Shown: in pieces, positions 24,695-34,592 of the stretch
How the letters are laid out: each line of letters opens with the position of its first letter
Position numbering within the stretch: position 1 is the stretch's first letter
Origin: Anaeromassilibacillus sp. An200
GTDB lineage: Bacteria; Bacillota; Clostridia; Oscillospirales; Acutalibacteraceae
Length of the DNA: 64,000 nt
Direction of reading: 5' to 3'
Assembly: GCF_002160025.1 (NCBI RefSeq)
Contig: NZ_NFJU01000001.1
Span: 1 to 64,000 of the forward strand
Translations under genes and position numbers: made by a program
Notes under the pieces: generated by a model
Seen by the model: only the letters and a program-made list of their open reading frames with translations
Databases searched by the model: none
Told to the model about the DNA's origin: nothing

Positions 24695-26011
24695 TTATGC
24701 AGGGTCTCTGCGTCCGCGCTTTTTCTGTAAACTGATTTTTATTTTCACCGGTTTACGCTCGTTGTCAATAATAAATTGGGGATCTTCTCCCTTTTCTACC
24801 GTTTCCTCGGTAATAACGATTTTTTCAATGGTATAATCGGTCGGCACACGGAACATCAGCGGAGTCAAAAGCTCTTCCATGATAGAGCGCAGACCTCTTG
24901 CGCCCGTTTTGCGTTCAATAGCCTTTCTGGCAATCGCATGCAAAGCACCATCGGTAAACTCAAGCTCCACTTCATCAAGATCCAGCAGCTTGGTGTACTG
25001 GCTCACCAGTGAATTTTTAGGCTCTTTCAGAATGCGTACCAGCATATCCTCACTGAGCCCCTCCAGAGAAGCCACTACCGGCAGACGCCCAACCAGCTCG
25101 GGGATCAATCCAAACTTCACCAGATCATGCGGAACAACATCTTTCATCCAATCCAGCGTATCCAGTTCCGCACGGCTGTGCACTTCACCGCCAAAGCCAA
25201 GGGAGGAAGCCGCTGTACGGCGCTCTATCACCTTGTTCAGACCGTCAAAGGCACCACCACAGATAAAGAGAATGTTGGAAGTATCAATCTGCAAAAATTC
25301 CTGCTGAGGATGCTTGCGCCCCCCTTGCGGCGGAACATTGGAAACAGTCCCCTCCAAAATTTTCAGCAGAGCCTGCTGTACTCCTTCTCCGCTGACATCA
25401 CGGGTAATGGAAGGATTCTCCGATTTGCGGGCAATTTTATCAATTTCATCAATATAAATGATCCCGCGCTCTGCTGCCTCGATATTGAAATCCGCTGCCT
25501 GAATCAGACGAAGGAGAATATTTTCCACATCCTCACCTACATAGCCAGCTTCGGTCAATGTGGTTGCGTCCGCAATCGCAAACGGAACATCCAAAATTTT
25601 AGCCAAAGTCTGTGCCAGCATGGTTTTACCCACACCAGTCGGGCCCAGCAGCAGCACATTGCTTTTGGAAAGTTCTACATCATCGGACTTGCCAAAATAG
25701 ATGCGCTTATAATGATTGTATACGGCAACGGACAAGGCGACCTTCGCCCTATCCTGCCCAATCACATACTCATCCAGCTGTTCTTTGATCTCCTGCGGCT
25801 TTGGAAGCACCTTCACCTGACCTTCACGGTTTTTCTGAACCCCTTTGTCGGAAAAGTTTTCCCCATCCTTCAAAAGAGATACACAGAGCTCCACGCATTG
25901 GTCGCAAATATAGACTCCAGGGCCGGCAATCAGGCGTTCTACTTCGCTTTGGGGCTTTTTACAGAACGAACAGCAGCGTTCCCGTCCCCGGATTTCGTCG
26001 TTACCTGACAT
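24695..26011 (-). CDS. clpX: ATP-dependent protease ATPase subunit ClpX
   Basis: ClpX unfolds substrates and feeds them to ClpP. The 438-residue protein has the N-terminal zinc-binding domain (CSFCKKPQ and CDQCVELC, about residues 15-43), Walker [14 protein letters not shown] (about 119-131), Walker [11 protein letters not shown], the GYVGEDVE pore loop and sensor 2 [11 protein letters not shown]. It follows clpP by 44 bases. Length is normal (Bacillus ClpX is about 420 residues). Confidence 0.97.
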   Translation of the reverse strand: MSGNDEIRGRERCCSFCKKPQSEVERLIAGPGVYICDQCVELCVSLLKDGENFSDKGVQKNREGQVKVLPKPQEIKEQLDEYVIGQDRAKVALSVAVYNHYKRIYFGKSDDVELSKSNVLLLGPTGVGKTMLAQTLAKILDVPFAIADATTLTEAGYVGEDVENILLRLIQAADFNIEAAERGIIYIDEIDKIARKSENPSITRDVSGEGVQQALLKILEGTVSNVPPQGGRKHPQQEFLQIDTSNILFICGGAFDGLNKVIERRTAASSLGFGGEVHSRAELDTLDWMKDVVPHDLVKFGLIPELVGRLPVVASLEGLSEDMLVRILKEPKNSLVSQYTKLLDLDEVELEFTDGALHAIARKAIERKTGARGLRSIMEELLTPLMFRVPTDYTIEKIVITEETVEKGEDPQFIIDNERKPVKIKISLQKKRGRRDPA

Positions 26012-26055
26012 TCAAAATCACCAACCTATTTCAAATGGATCGAATTCTTCAAAAT

Positions 26056-26646
26056 TCAGCGCTTGTCAATAATTTTATCAATCAAACCATACTCCAAAGC
26101 TTCCTGTGCTGTCATAAAATTATCCCGCTCTGTATCTCTCGCAATGGTTTCAAGAGATTGCCCCGTCCGTTCCGCAAGAATCTCATTCAAAAGCTTTTTC
26201 TTCTTCGTGATATAGTTGGCATGGATCATAATATCGGTAGCCTGCCCCTTCGCGCCGCCGCTCGGCTGATGGATCATAATATCACTGTTCGGCAGGGAAA
26301 GGCGTTTTCCCTTTGCACCGGCAGCAAGCAGGAAAGCTCCCATGCTGGCTGCCATTCCCATGCAGATTGTGGATACATCGCACTTGATGTACTGCATTGT
26401 ATCATAAATCGCCATGCCAGCCGTCACGGAGCCTCCAGGGCTGTTAATGTAAAGGCTGATATCCTTTGTCGGATCCTGCCCCTCCAGATAAAGGAGCTGA
26501 GACACAACCAGACTAGAGGTAACATCGTTAACCTCGTCCGTCAGCATAACAATTCTGTCATTCAGCAGACGGGAATAAATATCATAGGAACGTTCTCCCC
26601 TGTTGGTCTGTTCAATGACATAAGGGACCAAGCTGCTCATACTCAT
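26056..26646 (-). CDS. clpP: ATP-dependent Clp protease proteolytic subunit
   Basis: ClpP is the serine peptidase barrel of ClpXP. The 196-residue product begins [18 protein letters not shown], has the catalytic Ser in [11 protein letters not shown] (about 98), His in IMIHQPSGG (about 123) and Asp in a DTERDNFM block. The ATG at 26646 or the one two codons later may be used; both sit behind AAAGG. The tig-clpP-clpX-lon order is standard in clostridia. Confidence 0.96.
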   Translation of the reverse strand: MSMSSLVPYVIEQTNRGERSYDIYSRLLNDRIVMLTDEVNDVTSSLVVSQLLYLEGQDPTKDISLYINSPGGSVTAGMAIYDTMQYIKCDVSTICMGMAASMGAFLLAAGAKGKRLSLPNSDIMIHQPSGGAKGQATDIMIHANYITKKKKLLNEILAERTGQSLETIARDTERDNFMTAQEALEYGLIDKIIDKR

Positions 26647-26698
26647 TCTGCCTTTCCGCACCTGCACACACAGGCGCAATAATATCTGTGAAACCTAC

Positions 26699-26738
26699 GC
26701 GCGGGCCGCTTCTTCCCAGGGAAGAAACGGCCCGGCGC
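26699..26738 (-). promoter_or_regulatory. GC-rich hairpin between tig and clpP
   Basis: CGGGCCG (26702-26708) pairs with CGGCCCG (26728-26734), and TTCTTCCC pairs with GGGAAGAA inside it. There is no T-run, so it is better seen as an mRNA processing or stabilising element than a terminator. Confidence 0.45.
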
Positions 26739-26815
26739 TTTCTTGCCTTCCAAGTCAAAAAGCCGCATTTTCATCTTTGGCCGGCAGAATACAATTTATA
26801 CAAGAATGGGAAATT

Positions 26816-28108
26816 TTATTCGGCTGCTTCGGTGATAGCGGCATTGCTGCGCACAATCTCCATTGCTTTTTCCACAGCAACGTCCTTCGCCAGATCCTCC
26901 TTGGGAATGAAGCTCTTGACCTTATCCGCTTCCATCCCGTAGTTCTGCGCGATCTTCTCGTACTCAGCGTTGAGATCCTCGTCGGTGGGCTGGATATTCT
27001 CAAGCTGCGCGATCTTCTCCAGAGCCAGGCGCACCTTCACCTGACGCTCCGCCTGTGCGCGGAACTGGCCACGCAGCCCCTCATTATTCAGTCCTGTATA
27101 CTTCATATAAGTGTCCAGATTCAATCCCTGAGACTGCAAACGATAGGCAAAATCACGAATATCCTCATTAATGCGGTTCTCAAACATTGCCTCGGGGATC
27201 TCAGCCTGAACCAGCTCCACCAGCTTGTCGATCAGGGCGTTTTCCACCTCGTTCTTGGAACGATTCTCAGCAGCCTCGGTCAGCTTGGTGCGGATGTCCG
27301 CCTTATAAGTGTCAACCGTATCAAAATCGCTGACATCCTTCACAAAATCATCATCCACCTCGGGGAGCTCCTTGATCTTGATCTCATGAAGCTTGATCTT
27401 GAATACAGCATCCTTGCTAGCCAGCTCTGTGGCATGATAATCCTCTGGGAACTTGACATTAATGTCAAACTCCTCACCGGTCTTATGGCCGATAATCTGA
27501 TCCTCAAAGCCCGGAATGAAAGTGTTGGAACCGAGATTCAGCGTAGCATTTTCCGCCTTGCCGCCCTCAAAGGCAGTACCATCCACAAATCCCTCATAAT
27601 CAATGACCGTGATATCGCCGTTCTGAGCTTCACGATCCTCAACCGTTACCATTCTGGAATTGCGATCCTGTACCTTCTTGATCTCAGCGTCCACATCCTC
27701 ATCCGTCACCTTGACAGGCTTCTTCTCGATGGCAACACCCTTATAGTTCTCGATGGAAACCTCCGGCTTTGTGGTGATGGTAACCTTGAAGCAGAGTCCA
27801 TCCTTACCGGCAGAAACAAGATCAAAATCAACCTTATCTTCCACAAACTCCACACCGGCCTCCTTTACGGCCTCCTCAAGTGCGGCGGGATACAGAGAGT
27901 TGATGGCCTCCTCATAAAACACCTGACTGCCGTAAACCTTCTCCACATAGGAACGAGGAGCCTTGCCCTTACGGAAGCCGGGGATGGTAATCTTTTTATT
28001 TTCCTTACGGTAAACCTGCTCAACAGCCTTTTCAAACACGTCGCCGGGCAGTTCAATCTCTAATTGATAACGATTTGTCGCAACCTGATTGCTTGACTTC
28101 AGACTCAT
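26816..28108 (-). CDS. tig: trigger factor (ribosome-associated PPIase chaperone)
   Basis: Trigger factor greets nascent chains at the ribosome exit. The 430-residue protein has the ribosome-binding signature GFRKGKAPR (about residues 40-48), a central FKBP-type domain (about 160-240) and a long helical C-terminal domain. The ATG at 28108 is used because GGAGG with an eight-base spacer precedes it. It heads the tig-clpP-clpX-lon-engB protein quality-control block. Confidence 0.96.
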   Translation of the reverse strand: MSLKSSNQVATNRYQLEIELPGDVFEKAVEQVYRKENKKITIPGFRKGKAPRSYVEKVYGSQVFYEEAINSLYPAALEEAVKEAGVEFVEDKVDFDLVSAGKDGLCFKVTITTKPEVSIENYKGVAIEKKPVKVTDEDVDAEIKKVQDRNSRMVTVEDREAQNGDITVIDYEGFVDGTAFEGGKAENATLNLGSNTFIPGFEDQIIGHKTGEEFDINVKFPEDYHATELASKDAVFKIKLHEIKIKELPEVDDDFVKDVSDFDTVDTYKADIRTKLTEAAENRSKNEVENALIDKLVELVQAEIPEAMFENRINEDIRDFAYRLQSQGLNLDTYMKYTGLNNEGLRGQFRAQAERQVKVRLALEKIAQLENIQPTDEDLNAEYEKIAQNYGMEADKVKSFIPKEDLAKDVAVEKAMEIVRSNAAITEAAE

Positions 28109-28146
28109 TTTTGTTTCCTCCTGCAAAATTGCAAATTATCTTGATA

Positions 28147-28155
28147 ATTATAGCA
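28147..28155 (-). promoter_or_regulatory. extended -10 promoter of tig
   Basis: On the minus strand TGCTATAAT gives a perfect extended -10, about 40 bases from the tig start; no convincing -35 is present, as expected for an extended -10 promoter. Confidence 0.5.
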
Positions 28156-28215
28156 TACATTACCGAAATATTCCATAGTGAGAATGAAATATTTAAAATT
28201 TATTCATTGTGCACG

Positions 28216-28905
28216 TCAGCGCACCAAGACAGGTGCAAATTTAACGTAATCACACGAAATCAAATGCATTTTGATTCCTTTATATTCTCCAATTGCGGCT
28301 CTTTTTGCTGCTTGTGTACCATGGATATGACCAAAATAACAGTCCGTAATTTTCCGTTCCTCTAGAACCGTAAGGATTTCATCACACCGCTGATCATCAT
28401 AAATAGGCGGATAATGCAGGAACACAACAGGGCGCAGGCCAAACGCTTCCGCCTCATTGAGCGACGCAGTAAGCCTGCCAACCTCCCGATTGACAATTTT
28501 CTGATCTTCCGGCGTTTCCGCGTTATAAATCCAACCGCGTGTGCCACACACCGCGATCCCTTCCACTGCTACAGCACTGTTATGAACCAGAGACAGAGAT
28601 GTAAACCCATGTTCCTCAAAAAAGGTTTCGATCTTTCGGCGTGTACTCCACCAATAATCATGATTGCCTTTCAGTAGAAGCTTTTTGCCGGGAAGAGAAT
28701 GAAGATATGCAAAATCACGCTCCGCTTCTTCCAGCTTCATCGCCCAGGAAATGTCGCCGGCAATAACGACCGTATCATTGGAAGAAACGATGGCATTCCA
28801 GTTTTTTGTCAGGCGCTCCACATAGTCATCCCAGCCGGGAAAAACATTCATTGGTTTTTTTCCGTCCAGCGACAAATGCAGATCTGCGATAACAAACACC
28901 GCCAC
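28216..28905 (-). CDS. cytosolic metallophosphoesterase
   Basis: The 229-residue protein carries all calcineurin-like phosphoesterase motifs: DLHLS (D8, H10), AGDISWA, KGNHDYWW, the HYPP motif (FLHYPPI) and GHIHG. No signal peptide is seen. The substrate is unknown; similar clostridial proteins are annotated only as metallophosphoesterases. It starts four bases after the thrC stop, so it is co-transcribed. Confidence 0.9.
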   Translation of the reverse strand: MAVFVIADLHLSLDGKKPMNVFPGWDDYVERLTKNWNAIVSSNDTVVIAGDISWAMKLEEAERDFAYLHSLPGKKLLLKGNHDYWWSTRRKIETFFEEHGFTSLSLVHNSAVAVEGIAVCGTRGWIYNAETPEDQKIVNREVGRLTASLNEAEAFGLRPVVFLHYPPIYDDQRCDEILTVLEERKITDCYFGHIHGTQAAKRAAIGEYKGIKMHLISCDYVKFAPVLVR

Positions 28906-28908
28906 AGC

Positions 28909-30414
28909 TTACACCAGAAGAGACAGCACAGTCTGCGCCATCTGCTCCTTCGCACAGCTTTGCGTAAAACGAACCGGTTTACCGCGAAGGGAAAGAATTG
29001 GCTGCGGAACAGGCGCTCCCGTCAGAGCAGAAAGCTCCTCCACACGGGCAAAATCGTCGCAGGCGCTTACCTGACCGGATACCGCTTCCAGCACACTAGG
29101 AGCAAACTTGTAAGGGCTCGCTGTGGAAACCACAACCGTGGGGGTGGAGAGGTCGCCAGTTGTCTCTGTATACTGCTGATAAACATGAACCGCCACAGCT
29201 GTATGCGGATCGCACAGATAATTCTCTACCTGGAACATTTCACGGATCGTCTTCTTTGTTGCTTGATCGTTGCAGCAGCCAGCCCAGAAAAGGTCACGCA
29301 GCTTCGCCAGCGTCTCCCCGTCCACCTCATAGCGGCCAGTGTCGTTTAAGGATTTCATCCATCCGGCCACACGGGCGCTGTCTCCATCCGTCAGATGGAA
29401 CAGCAGGCGCTCCAAATTGCTGGAAACCAGAATATCCATGGAAGGAGAAATCGTGGTGTGGAACGGGCGATTGCGATCGTACACACCTGTCCGCAGAAAA
29501 TCCGTCAATACATTGTTTTCATTGGAGGCACAGATCAAACGATTCACCGGCAAACCCATCTGCTTCGCATAGAAAGCAGCCAGAATATTGCCGAAGTTTC
29601 CAGTAGGAACCACAATATTGATCTTTTCTCCGGGGTGATCCATTTCACCGGTTCTCATAAGATCGCAGTAGGCGGAGAAATAATAGACAATCTGCGGCAG
29701 CAAACGTCCCCAATTGATGGAGTTGGCGCTGGAGAACATCATCCCACGCTTTTGCAGTTCAGCTTTGACAGTCGGATCGGTGAAAATACGCTTGACACCG
29801 GTCTGAGCGTCGTCAAAATTGCCCTGAATGGCGCATACAGAAACGTTCTGTCCCTCTTTCACCTGCATTTGACGCTTCTGCATTTCGCTGACACCGTTTT
29901 CGGGATAAAACACAAGAATTTTGGTTCCCGGCACATCGCGGAATCCTTCCAGCGCAGCCTTACCGGTATCACCGGAGGTCGCAACCAGAATCACAGCCGT
30001 TCTGTTATCCCCGGTCTTTTGGAGGGAACGGGTCAGCAAATGGGGCAGCATCTGAAGCGCCATATCTTTAAAGGCACAGGTTGGGCCATGCCACAGTTCC
30101 AGCACATACATATTCCGATTCCCGTTCTGCTGCAGAGTCAGCGGAGCCGGAGAATCGCCGGAAAACTTTTCAGACGCATACGCAGCTTGCGCACACTCAA
30201 AAAGTTCTTCCGCCGTAAACTCCGGCAGAAAATCGGACAGAATCTTCGCCGCACGCTCCGTATAGGAGGAGAGTGAGAGTGCCGTCAGGTCATCATACGT
30301 ATAGACTGGAAGAGATTCCGGCACAAACAAACCGCCGTCCGCACTGATCCCCTGCGCAATCGCCTGAGCTGCGGTGACACGCTCGCTGCTGTTCCGTGTG
30401 CAACAATATTTCAA
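28909..30414 (-). CDS. thrC: threonine synthase
   Basis: Threonine synthase converts O-phosphohomoserine to threonine with pyridoxal phosphate. The 501-residue product has the N-terminal threonine synthase domain (KYCCTRN, ISADGGLFVPE), the PLP lysine in PTCAFKDMALQ (about 110), the phosphate-binding ATSGDTGKAALEGF region, and the SSANSINWGRLLPQ block typical of the long enzyme class. The TTG at 30414 is chosen because AGGAGG (30424-30429) is nine bases upstream. No hom or thrB gene is adjacent, so the pathway is split. Confidence 0.94.
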   Translation of the reverse strand: MKYCCTRNSSERVTAAQAIAQGISADGGLFVPESLPVYTYDDLTALSLSSYTERAAKILSDFLPEFTAEELFECAQAAYASEKFSGDSPAPLTLQQNGNRNMYVLELWHGPTCAFKDMALQMLPHLLTRSLQKTGDNRTAVILVATSGDTGKAALEGFRDVPGTKILVFYPENGVSEMQKRQMQVKEGQNVSVCAIQGNFDDAQTGVKRIFTDPTVKAELQKRGMMFSSANSINWGRLLPQIVYYFSAYCDLMRTGEMDHPGEKINIVVPTGNFGNILAAFYAKQMGLPVNRLICASNENNVLTDFLRTGVYDRNRPFHTTISPSMDILVSSNLERLLFHLTDGDSARVAGWMKSLNDTGRYEVDGETLAKLRDLFWAGCCNDQATKKTIREMFQVENYLCDPHTAVAVHVYQQYTETTGDLSTPTVVVSTASPYKFAPSVLEAVSGQVSACDDFARVEELSALTGAPVPQPILSLRGKPVRFTQSCAKEQMAQTVLSLLV

Positions 30415-30494
30415 AAGGAACGACCTCCTTTGTTTTGCGGCGGAGAAATCCCCCGCATTTTCCTTCCTTATTTTATCCGATTCTTCTTCTTCTG

Positions 30495-31409
30495 TCAAAG
30501 AGAATGAAAAAAATCATAGGCATTTTTAAAGAAAATCCGATGAATCAAGGCTTCTGAACATCCATGCCGCAGGAAAATCTCATAAACACTCTCCATGGAA
30601 GCAATGCCGTAAATGTCCTCCGGAAGAGACGTTCCATCAAAATCACTGCCGATAGCCAGTGTTTTCTCTCCGTCCAGTTCCAGAAAATGTTCCGCATGGC
30701 GGTAAATATCTTCCGCACATGCCCCGCCTTTCTGACAAAGAAACGGAGGGGCAAAATTCAGTCCTACCACTCCGCCTCTATCACGAATCAGACAGAATTG
30801 TTCATCTGTAAGATTCCGGAGATGCGGGCAGATGGAGCGAGAATTGGAATGGCTGGCCACTAACGGTCCCTCGGTGTGCTCCACAACAGAATAAAAAAGC
30901 CGTTCACTGGCATGCGAGAGATCGATCGCCATGTGCAAACGTTCCATTTCCCGTACTACCTTTACGCCAAACGGAGTTAAGGAGGAAGAGGAACGAACTC
31001 CCCCTCCCAGTTCATTGGAGCCATTCCATGTCAATGTCATCATACGCACACCGCACTGATATAAATGCTGAAGCTGTTCCAAACTTCCAGCAAGCACTGC
31101 TCCGCTTTCCACTGTCAGCAGAACACCGCACTCTCCGGGTTTGAGGGCATCCAGATCATTTCCGCTAAAAATCCGATGCAGTTCAGGATGAGAAACTGAT
31201 TCCTGATCCAGCAGCTGTACAGCACGATCGAAAAATTGGAGCGCCTCACTGCCCCTCATCTCATCCGGGATCCAGACAGCAAAACACTGAACCCAGGGAG
31301 AAAGGAAAAGACCGCGTCGGACATCAAGCTGCATATCATTTTGAAACAGACTTTTTCCAGCCTTCAGACATTCTCCAAGTGTATCACAATGTAGGTCGAA
31401 AAGCTCCAT
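30495..31409 (-). CDS. membrane dipeptidase (peptidase M19)
   Basis: The 304-residue protein is a renal-dipeptidase-type metallopeptidase with the HCD zinc motif (DLHCDTL, residues 5-11), a bridging Glu in TVESG (about 105), SHASE and SHSNSR histidines (about 175 and 195), and IGSDFDG (about 256). M19 enzymes cleave dipeptides, including D-amino-acid dipeptides; physiological role here unknown. It starts right after the YraN stop (TAAATG). Confidence 0.93.
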   Translation of the reverse strand: MELFDLHCDTLGECLKAGKSLFQNDMQLDVRRGLFLSPWVQCFAVWIPDEMRGSEALQFFDRAVQLLDQESVSHPELHRIFSGNDLDALKPGECGVLLTVESGAVLAGSLEQLQHLYQCGVRMMTLTWNGSNELGGGVRSSSSLTPFGVKVVREMERLHMAIDLSHASERLFYSVVEHTEGPLVASHSNSRSICPHLRNLTDEQFCLIRDRGGVVGLNFAPPFLCQKGGACAEDIYRHAEHFLELDGEKTLAIGSDFDGTSLPEDIYGIASMESVYEIFLRHGCSEALIHRIFFKNAYDFFHSL

Positions 31410-31778
31410 TTACCACGCTCCCCCTTCAAATGCATTTTCAAGATGTGTCACAGCATAACCACCATCCAGACGGCGCACGATCGCAATCACATCAAAACGG
31501 GGTTGCAATTGGGAGGGATAGCGCATCAGATAATATTGCGCCGCGCGGATGACTCTGGCCCGTTTGACAAGCGTTACCGCTTCCAGCGGGGAAACCAGCG
31601 CGTTTGCCTCCCTCTCCTTTACCTCCACAAAAACCAAGTAATTCCCGGTTGTCGCAATCAGGTCAATTTCCCCTCTTTGGCTTCTGAAATTTTTGGAAAC
31701 AATCCGATATCCTTTTTTCACAAGGTAATCCGCAGCGATCTTTTCTCCCTTTTTCCCTGCTTCATTGCTTTGACGCAC
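31410..31778 (-). CDS. YraN/UPF0102 nuclease-fold protein
   Basis: The 122-residue protein has the restriction-endonuclease-like core of UPF0102: [22 protein letters not shown] and VFVEVKER, the D-ExK catalytic pattern. Function is not settled. The GTG start at 31778 is preceded by GGAGGAG and overlaps the rnhB 3' end by 17 bases, an arrangement conserved in Firmicutes. Confidence 0.92.
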   Translation of the reverse strand: MRQSNEAGKKGEKIAADYLVKKGYRIVSKNFRSQRGEIDLIATTGNYLVFVEVKEREANALVSPLEAVTLVKRARVIRAAQYYLMRYPSQLQPRFDVIAIVRRLDGGYAVTHLENAFEGGAW

Positions 31779-32400
31779 GTGCGATCTCCTCCGGCGTCAA
31801 TATCTTTTTCAGAAAACTTCTGCGATGGATCGGACTGGGGCCATACTGCTTCAAAAGCTCCACATGCAGCTTTGTTCCATATCCTTTGTGCTTGGCAAAT
31901 TGATACTGCGGATACAAAGCATCCATTTTCTCCATATACCGGTCACGGCTGACTTTTGCGAGAATGGATGCTGCCGCGATACTGGCCGAGAGAGAATCTC
32001 CTTTCACAATGGTTTCTCCGGGAATCGCCAGCGATGGCATCCGATTGCCATCAATCAAAGCATAGGAAGCCGCAACTGAGAGTCCCTCACAAGCACGGCG
32101 CATAGCGAGAAAGGTTGCCTGCAAAATATTGATCGTATCAATCTCTTTTTCACTGGCGCTGGCAACGCACCAAGCTACCGCCTGCTCACAGATAGCATCA
32201 TAAAGGGCTTCCCGCTTTTTAGCAGAAAGCTTCTTGGAATCGTTCAATCCTGGAAGGTCGGCATGTTCCGGCAGAATCACAGCGGCAGCATAAACAGGAG
32301 CTGCCAGGGGCCCCCGTCCCGCTTCATCAATTCCACACACGGGAGAAAATCCTTTTTCCACAGCTTTATGCTCATAAAGGAACCAATCCTGCTGATCCAT
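31762..32400 (-). CDS. rnhB: ribonuclease HII
   Basis: RNase HII removes RNA from RNA/DNA hybrids, including single ribonucleotides. The 212-residue protein has [13 protein letters not shown] (catalytic Asp, about 24, and Glu), LNDSKKLS, the central [25 protein letters not shown] block (given in part; Asp about 134) and KHKGYGT. Its ribosome binding site is in the last codons of the upstream rbgA gene. Confidence 0.95.
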   Translation of the reverse strand: MDQQDWFLYEHKAVEKGFSPVCGIDEAGRGPLAAPVYAAAVILPEHADLPGLNDSKKLSAKKREALYDAICEQAVAWCVASASEKEIDTINILQATFLAMRRACEGLSVAASYALIDGNRMPSLAIPGETIVKGDSLSASIAAASILAKVSRDRYMEKMDALYPQYQFAKHKGYGTKLHVELLKQYGPSPIHRRSFLKKILTPEEIARASKQ

Positions 32401-32406
32401 ATAACT

Positions 32407-33303
32407 TTATTCCTCCACCTGCTCCAAGGTTATCCGTCCCAGCTTAGCGCTGCGAAATTCATCCAGAACAGCTGCCGCAGCACGTTCTGTATTGACCACA
32501 CCTCCCGCCATCAGCATTCCGCGGTTTTTCCCGATCGTCTCAAGAAGTTCATAACCGGGTTTTTCAGAAAGGGAAGATTCCTCCAGACGATACCGCTCAC
32601 AGAGAGCATGGGGCGCTACCTCCACCAGCGTTTCCAAAAGACGCGACGCCAGTGTTTCCGTATCCACCACTTCATCCTTCACCGCACCGGTAAAGGCAAG
32701 GTGTTCTCCAACCAGCTTATCTTCAAATTTTGGCCAGAGAACTCCCGGTGTATCCAGAAGCTCAAAGCCTTTCCCGATAGAAAACCATCTGTTTTCGCGC
32801 GTTACACCGGGACGATCCGCAACAGCGGCCTTGCCGCCGCGGCAAAGCTTGTTGATCAAAGAGGATTTCCCCACATTAGGAATCCCCACCACCATCACGC
32901 GAATGGTTCTGCCGACCATTCCTTTACTTTCCCATACCGCAATTCTATCACGGAGTACCTCGCGCACCAGCGGAACAAAGCTGTTCAGCCCTTTTCCAGA
33001 TCGGCAGTCTACCGCAATCGCAGGGGTTCCCTGATCACGATACCGCTGCAGCCATCGCTTTGTCTCTTCCGGATCCGCCATATCGCTCTTATTCATAAGA
33101 ATCACGCGGGGCTTTCCCTGAATCAGCTTGTGCAGAACAGGATTCCGGCTGGAAACCGGTACTCTGGCGTCCACAATTTCCGCAACAGCATCCACAAGAC
33201 GAATGCATTTTTCCATTTGCCGCTTTGTGCGCGTCATATGCCCTGGAAACCACTGGATTGAAACGGCTTCCGTTTCACGGGCGGCGGTTTCTTTTTTGAT
33301 CAT
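32407..33303 (-). CDS. rbgA: ribosome biogenesis GTPase RbgA/YlqF
   Basis: RbgA promotes late 50S assembly. The 298-residue protein shows the circularly permuted G motifs of the family: G4 LMNKSD first, then G1 GIPNVGKSSLIN (about 130-141), G2 region in a GVTRENRW block and G3 DTPGVLWP. The N-terminal IQWFPGHMTR is diagnostic. It lies in the lepB-rbgA-rnhB order common in Firmicutes. Confidence 0.95.
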   Translation of the reverse strand: MIKKETAARETEAVSIQWFPGHMTRTKRQMEKCIRLVDAVAEIVDARVPVSSRNPVLHKLIQGKPRVILMNKSDMADPEETKRWLQRYRDQGTPAIAVDCRSGKGLNSFVPLVREVLRDRIAVWESKGMVGRTIRVMVVGIPNVGKSSLINKLCRGGKAAVADRPGVTRENRWFSIGKGFELLDTPGVLWPKFEDKLVGEHLAFTGAVKDEVVDTETLASRLLETLVEVAPHALCERYRLEESSLSEKPGYELLETIGKNRGMLMAGGVVNTERAAAAVLDEFRSAKLGRITLEQVEE

Positions 33304-33335
33304 ACTCGATATTCAGCCTTTCTAATACTCAAGTC

Positions 33336-33917
33336 TCATGTAATTTTTCCAAATCGCTGGAAGGGAAACACGATCCATTCCGCTTTCCCCATGATATAAC
33401 GCTCATCCACCATGCCAACATCCTTGCTGCGGCTGTCATTGGAGACTGCGCGGTTATCCCCCAGTACAAACACATGACCCTCCGGAACTGTAAGCGGATA
33501 TGTGTAGTCTGAACTCTGGGTGGTCGTTCCATTTTTCAAATATGCGCTTTCATCAAGCGCTTTCCCATCCACATAAACAATCCCCTGTTCAAAGTCAATA
33601 TCCACTGTCTCCCCCTCGGTGGCGATAATCCGTTTAATAATTGGCTGTGTCAACCCCTGTGTACGGGTAATGACCACAATATCCCCAGCCTGCGGCTTGT
33701 GCAGTAGCATGGAAATCAGAACCCGATCGTTAGATTCCAATGTGGGAAGCATGGATGGGCCGCTCACATTTACCACACGGAAGAAAAAGGTAAAAATAAC
33801 AACCAGAATAATGATAGCTGAAATCAGGGCTTCAATCCATTCATAACAATTTTGGACAAGTGGACCAAAGCTGGGCTTGATTTTGCGGTTTTTTGCCGCG
33901 TTGGCATACTCCTGCAA
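33336..33917 (-). CDS. lepB: signal peptidase I (second copy)
   Basis: Signal peptidase I cleaves Sec/Tat signal peptides outside the membrane. The 193-residue protein has one N-terminal membrane helix (about residues 27-46), the catalytic Ser in SGPSMLPTL (about 53), Lys in IIKRIIATEGE (about 92) and the GDNRAVSNDSR box. The start is a TTG with GGGGGAG upstream. A highly related gene (33942-34487) lies just upstream. Confidence 0.94.
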   Translation of the reverse strand: MQEYANAAKNRKIKPSFGPLVQNCYEWIEALISAIIILVVIFTFFFRVVNVSGPSMLPTLESNDRVLISMLLHKPQAGDIVVITRTQGLTQPIIKRIIATEGETVDIDFEQGIVYVDGKALDESAYLKNGTTTQSSDYTYPLTVPEGHVFVLGDNRAVSNDSRSKDVGMVDERYIMGKAEWIVFPFQRFGKIT

Positions 33918-33941
33918 GGCGACTCCCCCGTTCCCGTTTTC

Positions 33942-34487
33942 TCAGTTTCCGCCGAAAGCAAACTGCACTTTTCCAATGACATACCGCTCATCCACCATCC
34001 CCAAATCAGAAGAACGGCTGTCGGTGGAATAGGCACGATTGTCACCCAATACGAACACACAGCCCTCAGGAACGGTTTGAGGGAATTGAATATCATAGCT
34101 GTATGTTCCAACAGAAGGATCCAGATACGCACTTTCATCAATGGGTTGTCCATCCACACAAACAGCGCCGAACGCATCAAAATCCACCGTTTGTCCTTCT
34201 GTGGCAATCACACGTTTGATAACAAATTCATTCAAGTTGGTGTTAGTCGCATCAATCACAACCACATCGCCCACAGAGGGCTGGTAGCCAATCGCCTGTA
34301 CAATCACGCGCGTACCTTCCGTATAATTGGGAAGCATGGAATCTCCCTTTACTTCATTAACACGAAGAATAAAGGTAAAGAGAATCATTGCAATAATGAC
34401 CGCTGAACACAGCGCTTCAAACCATTCATAAATGGCAAGAACTCCTTTAGAATGAACAGTGGGGTGATCCTGAGATTGTTGTGTCAT
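33942..34487 (-). CDS. lepB: signal peptidase I (first copy)
   Basis: The 181-residue protein has the same layout as its neighbour: a membrane helix (about residues 16-37), catalytic Ser in KGDSMLPNY (about 49), Lys in VIKRVIATEGQ (about 89) and GDNRAYSTDSR. The ATG at 34487 with GGAGG nine bases upstream is preferred over an ATG 29 codons earlier. The two copies are about half identical by eye, so a fairly old tandem duplication or specialised partners. Confidence 0.94.
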   Translation of the reverse strand: MTQQSQDHPTVHSKGVLAIYEWFEALCSAVIIAMILFTFILRVNEVKGDSMLPNYTEGTRVIVQAIGYQPSVGDVVVIDATNTNLNEFVIKRVIATEGQTVDFDAFGAVCVDGQPIDESAYLDPSVGTYSYDIQFPQTVPEGCVFVLGDNRAYSTDSRSSDLGMVDERYVIGKVQFAFGGN

Positions 34488-34556
34488 AAAATCAAACCTC
34501 CGGTTTCTGTGGGCTCCAAAGGCAAAAGCCTCAAAAGACAATAACGCTATAAAGAA

Positions 34557-34583
34557 AAAAAGGGACATGACCATGTCCCTTTT
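34557..34583 (-). terminator. rplS terminator
   Basis: AGGGACATG/CATGTCCCT stem with a 2-nt loop extended by A-T pairs; on the minus strand it is followed by a long T-run. It separates rplS from the signal peptidase genes. Confidence 0.82.
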
Positions 34584-34592
34584 CCCGCATGA

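Noticed and set aside
26777-28063. A 428-codon frame opposite trigger factor
   Set aside because: It is a codon-bias shadow of tig; composition is Leu/Ile/His-rich without a recognisable fold, and the tig frame has clear motifs.
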